Shown here piece after piece: positions 17,101-26,006 of a stretch of DNA of 64,000 bases. Every line of letters starts with the position of its first letter. Position 1 is the first letter of the stretch. The notes beneath the pieces were generated by a model. That model made no database searches. It had not been told where the DNA came from and saw only the letters and a list, made by a program, of their open reading frames with translations. The stretch is taken from assembly GCA_023437305.1 (NCBI GenBank), contig JAEZGN010000023.1:372001-436000 (forward strand), in the 5' to 3' direction. The DNA comes from Bacteroidota bacterium. Its GTDB lineage: Bacteria > Bacteroidota > Bacteroidia > Bacteroidales > Dysgonomonadaceae. A program made the position numbers and the translations under genes.

Positions 17101-17945
17101 ACAAGAATGCTCTTATCAGAGATGTTATCGTAAACTACCTGCATAAATATAAAGAGCTTGATGCTGAGCTTAAACGTAAGCGTTTCGACCTCACTATAGG
17201 TGATGAACTACCTTCGGGAATAGTTCAGATAGCTAAAGTTTATGTGGCTAAGAAACGTAAGATACAGGTTGGAGATAAGATGGCAGGTCGTCACGGTAAC
17301 AAAGGTATCGTGTCGCGTATCGTTCGTCAGGAAGATATGCCATTCTTACCGGATGGAACCCCGGTTGATATCGTGTTGAATCCGTTAGGGGTGCCTTCAC
17401 GTATGAACCTTGGTCAGATCTTCGAAACTGTATTGGGTTGGGCCGGTAAAGAGCTGGGAGTTAAGTTTGCTACACCAATTTTTGATGGTGCTAGCCTTGA
17501 CGATTTGAACGAATGGACAGATAAAGCTGGAGTACCACGTTATGGTAAAGTCCGTCTTATTGATGGAGGAACAGGTATTCAATTTGACCAACATGCTACC
17601 GTAGGTATAATTTATATGCTTAAACTCGGTCACATGGTTGAAGATAAGATGCATGCCCGTTCTATCGGACCATACTCACTTATTACCCAACAGCCTCTTG
17701 GAGGTAAGGCTCAATTTGGGGGTCAGCGTTTCGGAGAAATGGAGGTTTGGGCACTGGAGGCATTCGGTGCAGCTCACATTCTTAGAGAAATTCTGACAAT
17801 CAAATCGGATGACGTTATAGGGCGTTCAAAAGCTTATGAAGCGATTGTAAAAGGTGAACCTATGCCGCAGCCGGGTATTCCTGAATCATTAAACGTACTT
17901 CTTCACGAAATGCGTGGTTTGGGATTGAGTGTCTCTCTCGATTAA
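14133..17945 (+). CDS. rpoB: RNA polymerase beta subunit
   Basis: 1270 residues, the usual Bacteroidales length. The rifampicin pocket, around residues 465-500, reads LSQFMDQTNPLAEITHKRRM and looks wild type. Other landmarks are GPNIGLISSL, the active-site VAFMPWKGYNFEDAIV, GDKMAGRHGNKGIVS near residue 1050, and the C-terminal GGQRFGEMEVWALEAFGA. No intein or large insertion beyond the lineage's own. It is separated from rpoC by a 120-base structured spacer. Confidence 0.99.
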   Translation: MSSINTNQRVNFASIKNPLPYPDFLEVQLKSFRDFLQLDTPPEKRKKEGLYKVFAENFPIADTRNNFVLEFLDYFIDPPRYTIEECIDRGLTYSVPLKAKLKLYCTDPDHEDFDTVIQDVYLGLIPYMTEKGTFVINGAERVVVSQLHRSPGVFFGQTMHANGTKLYSARIIPFKGSWIEFATDINNVMYAYIDRKKKLPVTTLLRAIGFESDRNILEIFDLAEEVKVNKQNIKKIAGRKLAARILRTWMEDFVDEDTGEVTSIERNEVILERETILDKDHLDFILDSGVSSILLHKESQNISDFAIIYNTLQKDPSNSEIDAVRHIYRQLRSAEPADDASAREVINNLFFSEKRYDLGEVGRYRLNKKLGLSTDTDIRVLTKEDIIEIIKYLIELINSKAIVDDIDHLSNRRVRTVGEQLFNQFGVGLNRMARIIRERMNVRDNEVFTPIDLINAKTISSVVNTFFGTNALSQFMDQTNPLAEITHKRRMSALGPGGLSRERAGFEVRDVHYTHYGRLCPIETPEGPNIGLISSLCVYAKINDLGFIETPYRKVADSKVDLSSEGIVYLAAEEEEDRLIAQGNAPLNDDGTFINMRVKARQDADYPVIEPAEVELMDVSPTQIASIAASLIPFLEHDDANRALMGSNMMRQAVPLMRTESPIVGTGIEGQLIRDSRTQIVAEGAGEVVFVDADTIKIKYDRTADEDFVAFDDAIKTYSIPKFRKTNQNTTIDLRPICRKGDRVVLNQILTEGYSTEKGELAIGKNLKVAFMPWKGYNFEDAIVLNERVVREDIFTSVHVEEFALEVRDTKRGVEELTSDIPNVSEDATKDLDERGIIRVGARVSPGDILIGKITPKGESDPSPEEKLLRAIFGDKAGDVKDASLKASPSLKGVVVGTNLFSKASKKGKTKLSSKALLPKLDEEYEEKMAKLKGILVDKLLVLTEGKPSQGVKDYLNVDIIGKGSKFTKSALDGIDYESIQVSNWTSDEHKNALIRDVIVNYLHKYKELDAELKRKRFDLTIGDELPSGIVQIAKVYVAKKRKIQVGDKMAGRHGNKGIVSRIVRQEDMPFLPDGTPVDIVLNPLGVPSRMNLGQIFETVLGWAGKELGVKFATPIFDGASLDDLNEWTDKAGVPRYGKVRLIDGGTGIQFDQHATVGIIYMLKLGHMVEDKMHARSIGPYSLITQQPLGGKAQFGGQRFGEMEVWALEAFGAAHILREILTIKSDDVIGRSKAYEAIVKGEPMPQPGIPESLNVLLHEMRGLGLSVSLD

Positions 17946-17955
17946 TATCATATTA

Positions 17956-18041
17956 TCCGTTGGCTTTCGGCTTTAACTAAGCTGATAGCCGACGGATTCT
18001 AAATACTCTAACAAACAGCTATCGGCTAATGGCTAATAGCT
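17956..18041 (+). other. structured rpoB-rpoC spacer (two stem-loops)
   Basis: The first stem pairs 17956-17973 with 17979-17996: 17 bp plus one T-T mismatch around loop TAACT, starting TCCGTTGGCT and ending AGCCGACGGA. The second pairs AGCTAT (18017-18022) with ATAGCT (18036-18041). TAGCCGA (17986-17992) in the first stem can instead pair with TCGGCTA (18022-18028), so the two are potentially exclusive. There is no T-run after the first stem, arguing for processing or stability rather than termination. Confidence 0.55.
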
Positions 18042-18065
18042 ACAGCTTTTAAAAGAAAAAAGTAT

Positions 18066-21000
18066 ATGGCTTTTAGAAAAGAAAATAAAGTAAAGAGTAG
18101 CTTTTCAAAAATAACTGTGAGCCTTGCATCTCCTGAAGAAATTCTGGAAGCATCAAGCGGTGAAGTTTTGAAACCTGAAACAATCAACTATCGTACTTAC
18201 AAACCTGAACGTGACGGGCTTTTCTGCGAACGTATATTCGGACCTGTAAAGGATTACGAATGTCATTGCGGTAAATATAAAAGAATCCGTTATAAGGGTA
18301 TCGTTTGTGACCGATGCGGTGTTGAAGTTACAGAGAAAAAAGTTCGTCGCGAACGTACAGGACATATCCACCTTGTTGTTCCTGTGGCTCATATCTGGTA
18401 TTTCCGTTCGCTGCCAAACAAAATGGGTTATCTTTTAGGTATACCTACCAAAAAACTGGATTCTATCATTTACTATGAACGTTATGTTGTGATTCAGTCT
18501 GGTGCGGCAGTAGAAGAAGGAATAGCAGATAAAGATCTTCTTACAGAAGAAGAATATTTGAATATTCTGGATAAGCTTCCAAAAGAAAATCAACTGTTGG
18601 ATGATAACGATCCTAACAAGTTTATTGCTAAAATGGGAGCTGAGGCTGTTTATGACCTTTTAGCTCGTATCAATCTGGATTCGTTAGCTAATACTCTTCG
18701 TCATAAGGCAAGCACAGATACATCTCAACAACGTAAGAACGAGGCATTGAAACAACTTCAGGTTGTTGAAGCGTTCCGTGGATCGAAAGGAAAGAATAAA
18801 CCGGAGTGGATGATTGTAAAAATCGTTCCGGTAATTCCGCCGGAGCTTCGTCCGTTGGTTCCACTAGATGGAGGTCGTTTTGCTACATCCGACCTGAATG
18901 ATTTGTATCGTCGTGTTATTATACGTAACAATCGTCTGAAAAGACTTATTGATATCAAAGCTCCGGAGGTTATCTTACGTAACGAAAAACGTATGCTTCA
19001 GGAAGCTGTCGATTCATTGTTTGACAACTCACGTAAATCAAGTGCAGTTAAGACAGATGCCAATCGTCCATTGAAATCCCTATCCGACAGTTTGAAAGGT
19101 AAACAAGGACGTTTCCGTCAAAACTTGTTGGGTAAACGTGTCGACTATTCAGCTCGTTCGGTAATTGTCGTTGGGCCCGAATTGAAGATGCACGAATGTG
19201 GTATCCCTCAGGATATGGCAGCTGAGCTATACAAACCATTTATTATACGTAAACTGATCGAGCGTGGTATCGTTAAGACAGTAAAATCGGCTAAGAAGAT
19301 CGTAGATCGTAAAGAGCCTGTGGTATGGGACATCTTGGAACATGTGATGAAAGGACATCCGGTTCTGCTCAACCGTGCCCCTACACTTCACCGTCTTGGT
19401 ATTCAGGCATTCCAACCTAAGATGATTGGGGGTAAAGCAATCCAGTTGCACCCGTTAGCATGTACGGCGTTCAATGCCGACTTCGACGGTGACCAGATGG
19501 CTGTTCACTTACCATTAGGTAACGAGGCTATCCTTGAGGCACAGATGTTGATGCTTGCATCTCATAACATCCTGAACCCTGCGAATGGAGCTCCTATTAC
19601 CGTGCCTTCTCAAGACATGGTGCTCGGACTATATTATATCACAAAGATCCGTAAGGGTGCTTTGGGAGAAGGCCTTATATTCTATGGACCTGAAGAAGCT
19701 ATTATTGCATACAATGAAGGTAAGGTTGATATACATGCTTTGATAAAGGTATATGTTGATGACCTTGACGAAAATGGTGAAATAAAGAGATTGATGCGCG
19801 AAACTACTGTGGGACGTGTTCTTGTAAATGAGAAAACTCCTGTAGAAGTAGGGTTCATCAATGAAGTGCTTTCTAAGAAATCATTACGTGACATCATCGG
19901 TAATGTAATCAAAGCCTGTGGAGTTGCAAAAACAGCACAGTTCCTTGATGACATTAAAGATTTAGGTTATACAATGGCATTCCGTGGAGGTTTGTCGTTC
20001 AACCTTGAGGATGTAATTATTCCTGAAGAAAAAGATACACTTGTACAACAAGGTTATGACGAAGTAGAGCAGATATTGAATAACTATAACATGGGATTCA
20101 TTACCTACAACGAACGTTACAACCAGATTATTGATATATGGACACACGTTAACTCAAGGCTGTCTAACATCTTGATGAAACAACTTTCGGAAGACGATCA
20201 GGGATTCAACGCCGTATATATGATGTTGGATTCGGGAGCTCGTGGATCGAAAGAACAGATTCGTCAGTTGTCAGGTATGCGTGGATTGATGGCGAAACCT
20301 CAAAAGAGTGGGGCAGAAGGAGCTCAGATTATTGAGAACCCGATCTTGTCTAACTTTAAAGAAGGATTGTCGGTGTTAGAGTACTTTATCTCTACCCACG
20401 GTGCGCGTAAGGGTCTTGCCGATACGGCTTTGAAGACTGCCGATGCCGGATATTTGACGCGTCGTCTTGTTGACGTATCACAGGATGTGATCATCAATGA
20501 AGAAGATTGTGGTACATTGCGTGGTCTTGTTTGTTCAGAGCTTAAAAATAATGAAGAAGTCGTTGCTTCTTTATATGAACGTATTTTAGGCCGTGTATCT
20601 GTTCATGATATCCAACATCCGATGACAGGAGAAATCATTGTTAAATCAGGTGAGGAAATTAAAGAAGATGCAGCTACTATTATACAGAACTCCCCTATCG
20701 AGAGTGTAGAGATCCGTTCGGTTCTTACTTGTGAGTCGAAGAAGGGTGTTTGTGGCAAATGCTATGGCCGTAACCTTGCAACAGGCCGTATGGTTCAGCG
20801 TGGTGAGGCTGTAGGTGTTATTGCCGCACAGTCTATTGGAGAGCCGGGAACACAGTTGACACTTCGTACATTCCACGTTGGGGGTATCGCATCTAATATT
20901 GCTACCGAAAGTAGTGTTGTTGCTAAATACGATGGTATATTAGAGATAGATGATCTTCGTACAGTAGATATTCTTGATGAAACAGGCAAGAAAACTCAGA

Positions 21001-22349
21001 TCGTAGTTAGCCGATTGGTAGAGCTTCGTCTGGTTGATCCTAACACTAAAATCGTACTCCTTACTCACAATATTCCTTACGGTTCTAAACTGTACTTTAA
21101 GGATGGAGCTAAGGTGAAAAAAGATGATCTTATCTGTGAATGGGATCCATTTAATGCCGTTATTATATCTGAAGCTACCGGACGTATCAAATTCGAGAAT
21201 GTAATAGAAGGTGTTACGTTTAAGGTTGAATCGGATGAACAAACCGGCCTGAAAGAAAAGATCATTATCGAATCTCGCGATAAGACTAAAGCACCTGAAG
21301 CTCATGTATTGGATGAGCAGGGTAGAACTATCAAAACGTATAGTTTACCGCTAGGAGCTCACCTTGTGAAAGATGATAATGATGCAATCAAAGCCGGAGA
21401 TGTACTTGTTAAGATCCCTCGTGCAGTAGGTAAGGCCGGTGATATCACCGGAGGTCTTCCTCGTGTAACTGAGTTGTTCGAAGCTCGTAACCCATCTAAT
21501 CCTGCAGTAGTGTCGGAAATTGATGGTGAGGTTTCATTCGGTAAGATCAAGCGTGGTAATAGAGAGATTATAGTAACTTCTAAACTTGATGAAGTGAAGA
21601 AATATCTCGTGCCTCTATCTAAGCAAATTCTTGTTCAGGAAAATGACTTTGTGAGAGCCGGTATGCCACTCTCTGACGGAGCTACCACTCCTTCTGATAT
21701 ATTGGCTATTATGGGGCCTACAGCCGTTCAGGAATATATTGTAAACGAAGTACAGGATGTATACCGTCTACAGGGTGTGAAGATCAACGATAAGCACTTC
21801 GAGGTGATTGTTCGTCAGATGATGCGCAAGGTAGAGGTTATCGATCCGGGAGATACTCGCTTCTTAGAACAGCAGGTTATCGACAAATATGAAGTAATGG
21901 AAGAGAATGACAGAATCTGGGGTAAGAAAGTTATTGTTGACGCCGGAGATTCTACAACATTCGAACCTGGACAGATTGTTACTGCACGTAAGCTTAGAGA
22001 TGAAAACTCTATGTTGAAACGTAGAGACCTTCGTCCGGTAGAAGTGCGTGATGCAGTTCCTGCAACAGCTAACCAGATACTTCAAGGTATTACACGTGCT
22101 GCTCTTCAAACTCAAAGCTTTATGTCTGCCGCTTCGTTCCAAGAAACAACAAAAGTACTGAACGACGCTGCTATAAACGCTAAGGTAGACAGACTGGAAG
22201 GATTGAAGGAGAATGTAATCTGTGGCCATTTACTTCCTGCCGGTACAGGACAACGTGAGTTTGAAAAACTAGTTGTTGGTACAAAGGAGGATTTTGACAG
22301 GATTGCTGCAACCAGAAAAACTGTAGTAGATTTTGATGCCGTAGAATAA
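18066..22349 (+). CDS. rpoC: RNA polymerase beta' subunit
   Basis: 1427 residues, the Bacteroidales length. The first zinc site is CHCGKYKRIRYKGIVCDRCG near residue 66. The catalytic Mg site is NADFDGDQMAVH near residue 470, and the trigger-loop region and second zinc site (CGTLRGLVC and CGKCYG) are present. It completes the core polymerase with RpoB. The gene is the last of the block and is followed by a strong terminator. Confidence 0.99.
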   Translation: MAFRKENKVKSSFSKITVSLASPEEILEASSGEVLKPETINYRTYKPERDGLFCERIFGPVKDYECHCGKYKRIRYKGIVCDRCGVEVTEKKVRRERTGHIHLVVPVAHIWYFRSLPNKMGYLLGIPTKKLDSIIYYERYVVIQSGAAVEEGIADKDLLTEEEYLNILDKLPKENQLLDDNDPNKFIAKMGAEAVYDLLARINLDSLANTLRHKASTDTSQQRKNEALKQLQVVEAFRGSKGKNKPEWMIVKIVPVIPPELRPLVPLDGGRFATSDLNDLYRRVIIRNNRLKRLIDIKAPEVILRNEKRMLQEAVDSLFDNSRKSSAVKTDANRPLKSLSDSLKGKQGRFRQNLLGKRVDYSARSVIVVGPELKMHECGIPQDMAAELYKPFIIRKLIERGIVKTVKSAKKIVDRKEPVVWDILEHVMKGHPVLLNRAPTLHRLGIQAFQPKMIGGKAIQLHPLACTAFNADFDGDQMAVHLPLGNEAILEAQMLMLASHNILNPANGAPITVPSQDMVLGLYYITKIRKGALGEGLIFYGPEEAIIAYNEGKVDIHALIKVYVDDLDENGEIKRLMRETTVGRVLVNEKTPVEVGFINEVLSKKSLRDIIGNVIKACGVAKTAQFLDDIKDLGYTMAFRGGLSFNLEDVIIPEEKDTLVQQGYDEVEQILNNYNMGFITYNERYNQIIDIWTHVNSRLSNILMKQLSEDDQGFNAVYMMLDSGARGSKEQIRQLSGMRGLMAKPQKSGAEGAQIIENPILSNFKEGLSVLEYFISTHGARKGLADTALKTADAGYLTRRLVDVSQDVIINEEDCGTLRGLVCSELKNNEEVVASLYERILGRVSVHDIQHPMTGEIIVKSGEEIKEDAATIIQNSPIESVEIRSVLTCESKKGVCGKCYGRNLATGRMVQRGEAVGVIAAQSIGEPGTQLTLRTFHVGGIASNIATESSVVAKYDGILEIDDLRTVDILDETGKKTQIVVSRLVELRLVDPNTKIVLLTHNIPYGSKLYFKDGAKVKKDDLICEWDPFNAVIISEATGRIKFENVIEGVTFKVESDEQTGLKEKIIIESRDKTKAPEAHVLDEQGRTIKTYSLPLGAHLVKDDNDAIKAGDVLVKIPRAVGKAGDITGGLPRVTELFEARNPSNPAVVSEIDGEVSFGKIKRGNREIIVTSKLDEVKKYLVPLSKQILVQENDFVRAGMPLSDGATTPSDILAIMGPTAVQEYIVNEVQDVYRLQGVKINDKHFEVIVRQMMRKVEVIDPGDTRFLEQQVIDKYEVMEENDRIWGKKVIVDAGDSTTFEPGQIVTARKLRDENSMLKRRDLRPVEVRDAVPATANQILQGITRAALQTQSFMSAASFQETTKVLNDAAINAKVDRLEGLKENVICGHLLPAGTGQREFEKLVVGTKEDFDRIAATRKTVVDFDAVE

Positions 22350-22376
22350 TTAATTATTCTTTTATATAGTTAGAAA

Positions 22377-22416
22377 GGGGAGAGAAACGTTATGTTTCTC
22401 TCCCCTCTCATTTTTT
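22377..22416 (+). terminator. rho-independent terminator of the rpoBC block
   Basis: GGGGAGAGAAAC (22377-22388) pairs with GTTTCTCTCCCC (22394-22405), a perfect 12-bp stem with loop GTTAT, then a tract ending TTTTTT at 22416. It also ends messages reading the other way only poorly, as no A/T-run mirrors it. Confidence 0.9.
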
Positions 22417-22453
22417 ATTAAACTCTTGTCGAGCGAAGCTCTATCTGTAAGAT

Positions 22454-23128
22454 TTATTTACCTTGTTGAGCGTCTCTTAACATCTTTTCGTTTGGAAGGA
22501 TATAAACTTCTACACGACGGTTTTGAGCTCTACCTGCAACAGAACTATTGTCAGCAACAGGTTGTGTAGATCCAAATCCTTGAGATACCATGCGGCTTCC
22601 TGAAACACCTTTGGTTTGAAGGAAATTGTAAACGGCTTGTGCACGTTTTTCAGACAAAGGATTGTTTATAGCGTCAGAACCGGTATTATCGGTATGTCCA
22701 TATATCTGAACGTCAGTATCAGGGTTGTTGTTTAATGAAGCAGCAAAGTTGCTTAATGCGTTTTGTGAAGCAGAACTTAATGTGCTTGAGTTTGTTGCAA
22801 ATAGAATTCCGGATTCAAACGTAACTTTGATAGCTTGTCCATCATTGATAGATTCTACTTGAGCTCCGTTGATTTGTTCCAATTCTTTCTTTTGTTTGTC
22901 CATCTTGTTGCCAATAATAGCACCAGCCGAACCTCCAACTACAGCACCTATACCTGCACCCCATGCAGCACCTTTACCTCCACCTATAATGGCACCAATA
23001 CCTGCGCCCAATGCACCACCTGCACCTGCACCGATACCTCCACCTTTTACAGTATTGCTGGCTCCACAGCTAGATAATAGTAATGCGCAGCTTAAAACAA
23101 TCGCTGCTAAGAATGAAAAATGTTTCAT
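22454..23128 (-). CDS. OmpA-family lipoprotein with glycine zipper
   Basis: 224 residues. The signal peptide ends in the lipobox LLSSC (Cys21). Residues 29-72 form a glycine zipper of GxGxGxxxG repeats, followed by a short linker. The OmpA-like peptidoglycan-binding domain (about 100-215) has IYGHTDNTGSDAINNPLSEKRA and GQNRRVE-type ending AGRAQNRRVEVYI. It should anchor the outer membrane to peptidoglycan, as Pal/YiaD do. It is monocistronic, convergent with rpoC. Confidence 0.88.
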   Translation of the reverse strand: MKHFSFLAAIVLSCALLLSSCGASNTVKGGGIGAGAGGALGAGIGAIIGGGKGAAWGAGIGAVVGGSAGAIIGNKMDKQKKELEQINGAQVESINDGQAIKVTFESGILFATNSSTLSSASQNALSNFAASLNNNPDTDVQIYGHTDNTGSDAINNPLSEKRAQAVYNFLQTKGVSGSRMVSQGFGSTQPVADNSSVAGRAQNRRVEVYILPNEKMLRDAQQGK

Positions 23129-23172
23129 AAATTTATTTTTTAATAATTAAAATTTGTGTGATTATCTTCGTT

Positions 23173-23505
23173 TTATTCGAATATCCCTAGTGATTCACAA
23201 TATGCTATCTCGCCCTGTATAATGAATGCGATATCTTCGGCCGAAAAATTATTTATTTTATCTTTTTTTGTATTCTTCAAAACATAAGATACAATTTCAT
23301 CTTCGTCGATATCTACAATTACATTTTCATCGGCATCTTCATCCATATAGCCTTTTTCTTCATAGAATTCGTAAACGATATCAATTATATAGTTGATTTC
23401 GTCACTCGAGTATTTCCCTTTCATCTCTTGGGGAAGATAGTTCTGTATATACTTTACAGCATCATCTTCATCGTACTGTATCAGATCTTTATCACTGCTC
23501 ATCAT
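23173..23505 (-). CDS. small very acidic protein of unknown function
   Basis: 110 residues, strongly acidic (for example MDEDADENVIVDIDEDEIV), with no signal peptide or membrane segment. The second ATG (23502) may be the start. I do not recognise a domain. It is alone, with a -7 box about 40 bases upstream. Confidence 0.6.
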   Translation of the reverse strand: MMSSDKDLIQYDEDDAVKYIQNYLPQEMKGKYSSDEINYIIDIVYEFYEEKGYMDEDADENVIVDIDEDEIVSYVLKNTKKDKINNFSAEDIAFIIQGEIAYCESLGIFE

Positions 23506-23543
23506 ATTATATTTTAGGATTATATTGTTTAGATTTATAACAA

Positions 23544-23556
23544 CAAAGTTACTTTG
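23544..23556 (-). promoter_or_regulatory. -7 box inside a 13-base palindrome
   Basis: On the minus strand TAACTTTG (23544-23551) fits TAnnTTTG. It is part of CAAAGT-T-ACTTTG (23544-23556), a perfect palindrome. This could be a repressor site over the promoter, or chance in A/T-rich sequence. Confidence 0.35.
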
Positions 23557-23720
23557 AAGTTCATATATGGTCAGCTTTATTATTTTTGTAGTTTATCTAT
23601 TCTTCTATTATTATAAGTTTGGTTGTTTATTAAGACTCGTTATGTGAAAAAAGGTTTAATCTTCAATGTTACCTGTTATTTGTTAGGATTGAATCAAATA
23701 TTTAATCAAAAGTACTTATT

Positions 23721-24383
23721 TTATTTCTTCTTCCAAATAAGATAAGCTAAAACGATCAGAGGTAAGACCATAATGCCCAAATAGACCGCATTCATGCTTA
23801 ATATCTTGGCAGGAGTGTAAACAACAGCGACAACAATGCCCACAATAGCACCGCCCATGTGTGCGTCATGTCCTATATTACCTACCTTCTTCAGCATGCC
23901 ATAGATAGAAAAAGCCAGATATCCAAGTCCGAAAATCCATCCCGGGATGTCTATCGGAATAAAGAAAAAGCGGAGAGGCATTGTGGGATATACAGCTATA
24001 GCAGCGAATAGTATACCTACCACTCCTCCCGAAGCACCTATAGCACTGTAATAGTATTCTTTTCGATGGATGAAAAGAGAGAGTAATCCACCGCCGATAA
24101 TAGACAGAAAGTAAATAGCCAGATATATCCATACTCCGAAAGAATAGGTAATGATATCGGAGAAGAAGTATAATGTCATCATATTAAATAATAGATGCAT
24201 ATAGTCGCCATGAAGAGTTGCTGATGTCAGCAGTCTGTCCCATTGTTTTGATTTACCCAGAATAGCACCTACATTAAATTTGTAGCGTTCGAAAAAGGCC
24301 ATATCATTAAAGCCTTTCATACTGGTTATAACTGTAAGAGCTATAATCAAAATAGGTAAAATAGACTGGAGATTAAAATTCAT
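23721..24383 (-). CDS. rhomboid family intramembrane serine protease
   Basis: 220 residues from ATG 24383 (a TTG eight codons upstream is less likely). There are about six transmembrane helices. The catalytic Ser lies in GASGGVVG, the His in DAHMGGAIVG, and the oxyanion-region HLLFNMMTLYFF is present. Rhomboids cleave transmembrane helices inside the membrane; the substrate is unknown. It is monocistronic. Confidence 0.88.
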   Translation of the reverse strand: MNFNLQSILPILIIALTVITSMKGFNDMAFFERYKFNVGAILGKSKQWDRLLTSATLHGDYMHLLFNMMTLYFFSDIITYSFGVWIYLAIYFLSIIGGGLLSLFIHRKEYYYSAIGASGGVVGILFAAIAVYPTMPLRFFFIPIDIPGWIFGLGYLAFSIYGMLKKVGNIGHDAHMGGAIVGIVVAVVYTPAKILSMNAVYLGIMVLPLIVLAYLIWKKK

Positions 24384-24482
24384 AATCTTTATTTTTAGTA
24401 AAGGCAAAGGTATAAAAAAGAGAATATGCCCTAACGATTTTGGAGTATATTTCTTTCTTCGGAGTCATTCCTTGCTTACAGA

Positions 24483-24513
24483 TTGATAGTTTAAATATTT
24501 TCATGTAAATTTG
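24483..24513 (+). promoter_or_regulatory. promoter of the TPR/PD40 protein gene
   Basis: TTG at 24483-24485 and TAAATTTG at 24506-24513 with a 20-base spacer, 30 bases before the ATG. Confidence 0.6.
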
Positions 24514-24542
24514 AAACCTATAATTAATTAGATTAGAACGGC

Positions 24543-25967
24543 ATGAAATCTATATTTATCTGGCTATTTATTACGTTTGCTTTCGTTCCTGTGGCATTTT
24601 CACAAACACTAACTGAAGCAAAAGAATTATATCTTCAAGGAGAATATGCAAAAGCTTTACCCATTTTTGAGGAAGAATATAAAGCTAAGCCCGAAGATGC
24701 TAATCTAAATCAGTGGTATGGGGTATGTCTTCTGGAAACGGGCGGAGATCTTAAGAAGGCGGAAGAATGTCTTATCCTTGCTTCTAAAAAAAGAATACAA
24801 GAATCTTTTTTGTATCTGGGGCAATTGTATGCACAAGAGTATAGATTTACAGAATCGGAAGAATCCTTCAACAAATACGAAGCCGGTCTTAAAAAGAAAG
24901 ATGAAGCATCGAGAGCAAAATTAGAGGAAAAGAAAAAAGTGATGTCACGCCTCCGGCGTATGGTATCCAATACAGAAGATATACAAATAATAGACAGTAT
25001 AATTGTTGATAAGGCGAAGTTCTTGTCTGCATATAAACTTAGCCTCAGTTCGGGAAAACTAGAACCCTTTGACAAAGTTTTCATATCAGGGAAGCATATA
25101 GATGCAACAGTGTATACGAACGAAAAGGGAACTAAAATGTATTATGCCAAGCCCGATAAAGATAATGTGTTCAGCCTTTATTCTAAGGAAAAATTATTAG
25201 ATGACTTCGGTAATGAAAAGAAATTGTCGGCAAATAACTTTGGTCTTTCCGGAGATATAAATTATCCATACGTAATGGCAGATGGCGTAACAATTTATTT
25301 TGCAGCACAAGATGAAGAGACACTCGGAGGGTATGATTTGTTTGTCTCTCGCTACAATATGAATACTGATACTTATCTGGCTCCTGAACGTCTAAATATG
25401 CCGTTCAATTCGTTGTTTAATGATTATATGATGGCTGTAGACGAAGAAAAGGGCATTGGCTGGTTTGCCTCCGATAGATATATGCCTAAAGGGAAAGTTT
25501 GCATATATACATTTGTTCCGAATAAGGTAGTGAAAACCGTTCAGAGCGAGAATGAAAGTTATCTGGCAGGCCGAGCTAAAATATCTTCGATAAAGAGTAC
25601 ATGGCAAAAAAATAATAATTACAAAAATCTGATTGCATTGGCTCGCAAAGAAGCTATTGCGAAAGTAGAGGTGACCCATGATTTTGAATTCGTTATTAAT
25701 GATAGCAAAACGTACTATAAAATGTCGGATTTCAAAAATAGAACTGCTCAGAGTACATATTCGAAGGTAGTAGAGATGAAATCGGAACTAAAAGGACTAT
25801 CCGAAAAGCTAGAAAAACTGCGTGCAGATTATAGTACGGCATCTCCGGATGAAAAGAGGCGAGTCGCTTCTGATATCTATAGCCTTGAAAAGCAAGTAGA
25901 GGGATTGCAAGCCGATATACCGCAAATGGAAATACAGGCAAGAAATCAAGAGATACAAGCGCTATAA
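24543..25967 (+). CDS. exported TPR and PD40-repeat protein
   Basis: 474 residues. A signal peptide ends at about VAFSQ. Residues 20-115 look like tetratricopeptide repeats (YLQGEYAKALPIFEEEY). The middle part has WD40-like PD40 strands (TIYFAAQDEETLGGYDLFVS). The last 90 residues form a charged coiled coil. The TPR plus PD40 order recalls the N-terminal half of Bacteroidota outer-membrane proteins that end in OmpA, but no OmpA domain is present. The function is unknown. Confidence 0.7.
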   Translation: MKSIFIWLFITFAFVPVAFSQTLTEAKELYLQGEYAKALPIFEEEYKAKPEDANLNQWYGVCLLETGGDLKKAEECLILASKKRIQESFLYLGQLYAQEYRFTESEESFNKYEAGLKKKDEASRAKLEEKKKVMSRLRRMVSNTEDIQIIDSIIVDKAKFLSAYKLSLSSGKLEPFDKVFISGKHIDATVYTNEKGTKMYYAKPDKDNVFSLYSKEKLLDDFGNEKKLSANNFGLSGDINYPYVMADGVTIYFAAQDEETLGGYDLFVSRYNMNTDTYLAPERLNMPFNSLFNDYMMAVDEEKGIGWFASDRYMPKGKVCIYTFVPNKVVKTVQSENESYLAGRAKISSIKSTWQKNNNYKNLIALARKEAIAKVEVTHDFEFVINDSKTYYKMSDFKNRTAQSTYSKVVEMKSELKGLSEKLEKLRADYSTASPDEKRRVASDIYSLEKQVEGLQADIPQMEIQARNQEIQAL

Positions 25968-26006
25968 TTCTATAGTACTTGCATCTCTTATAAATACGGG
26001 GAATTA

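Noticed and set aside
14133..22349. Inteins, large insertions or rifampicin-type changes in RpoB/RpoC
   Set aside because: Both proteins have the usual length and the rifampicin-pocket residues look wild type.
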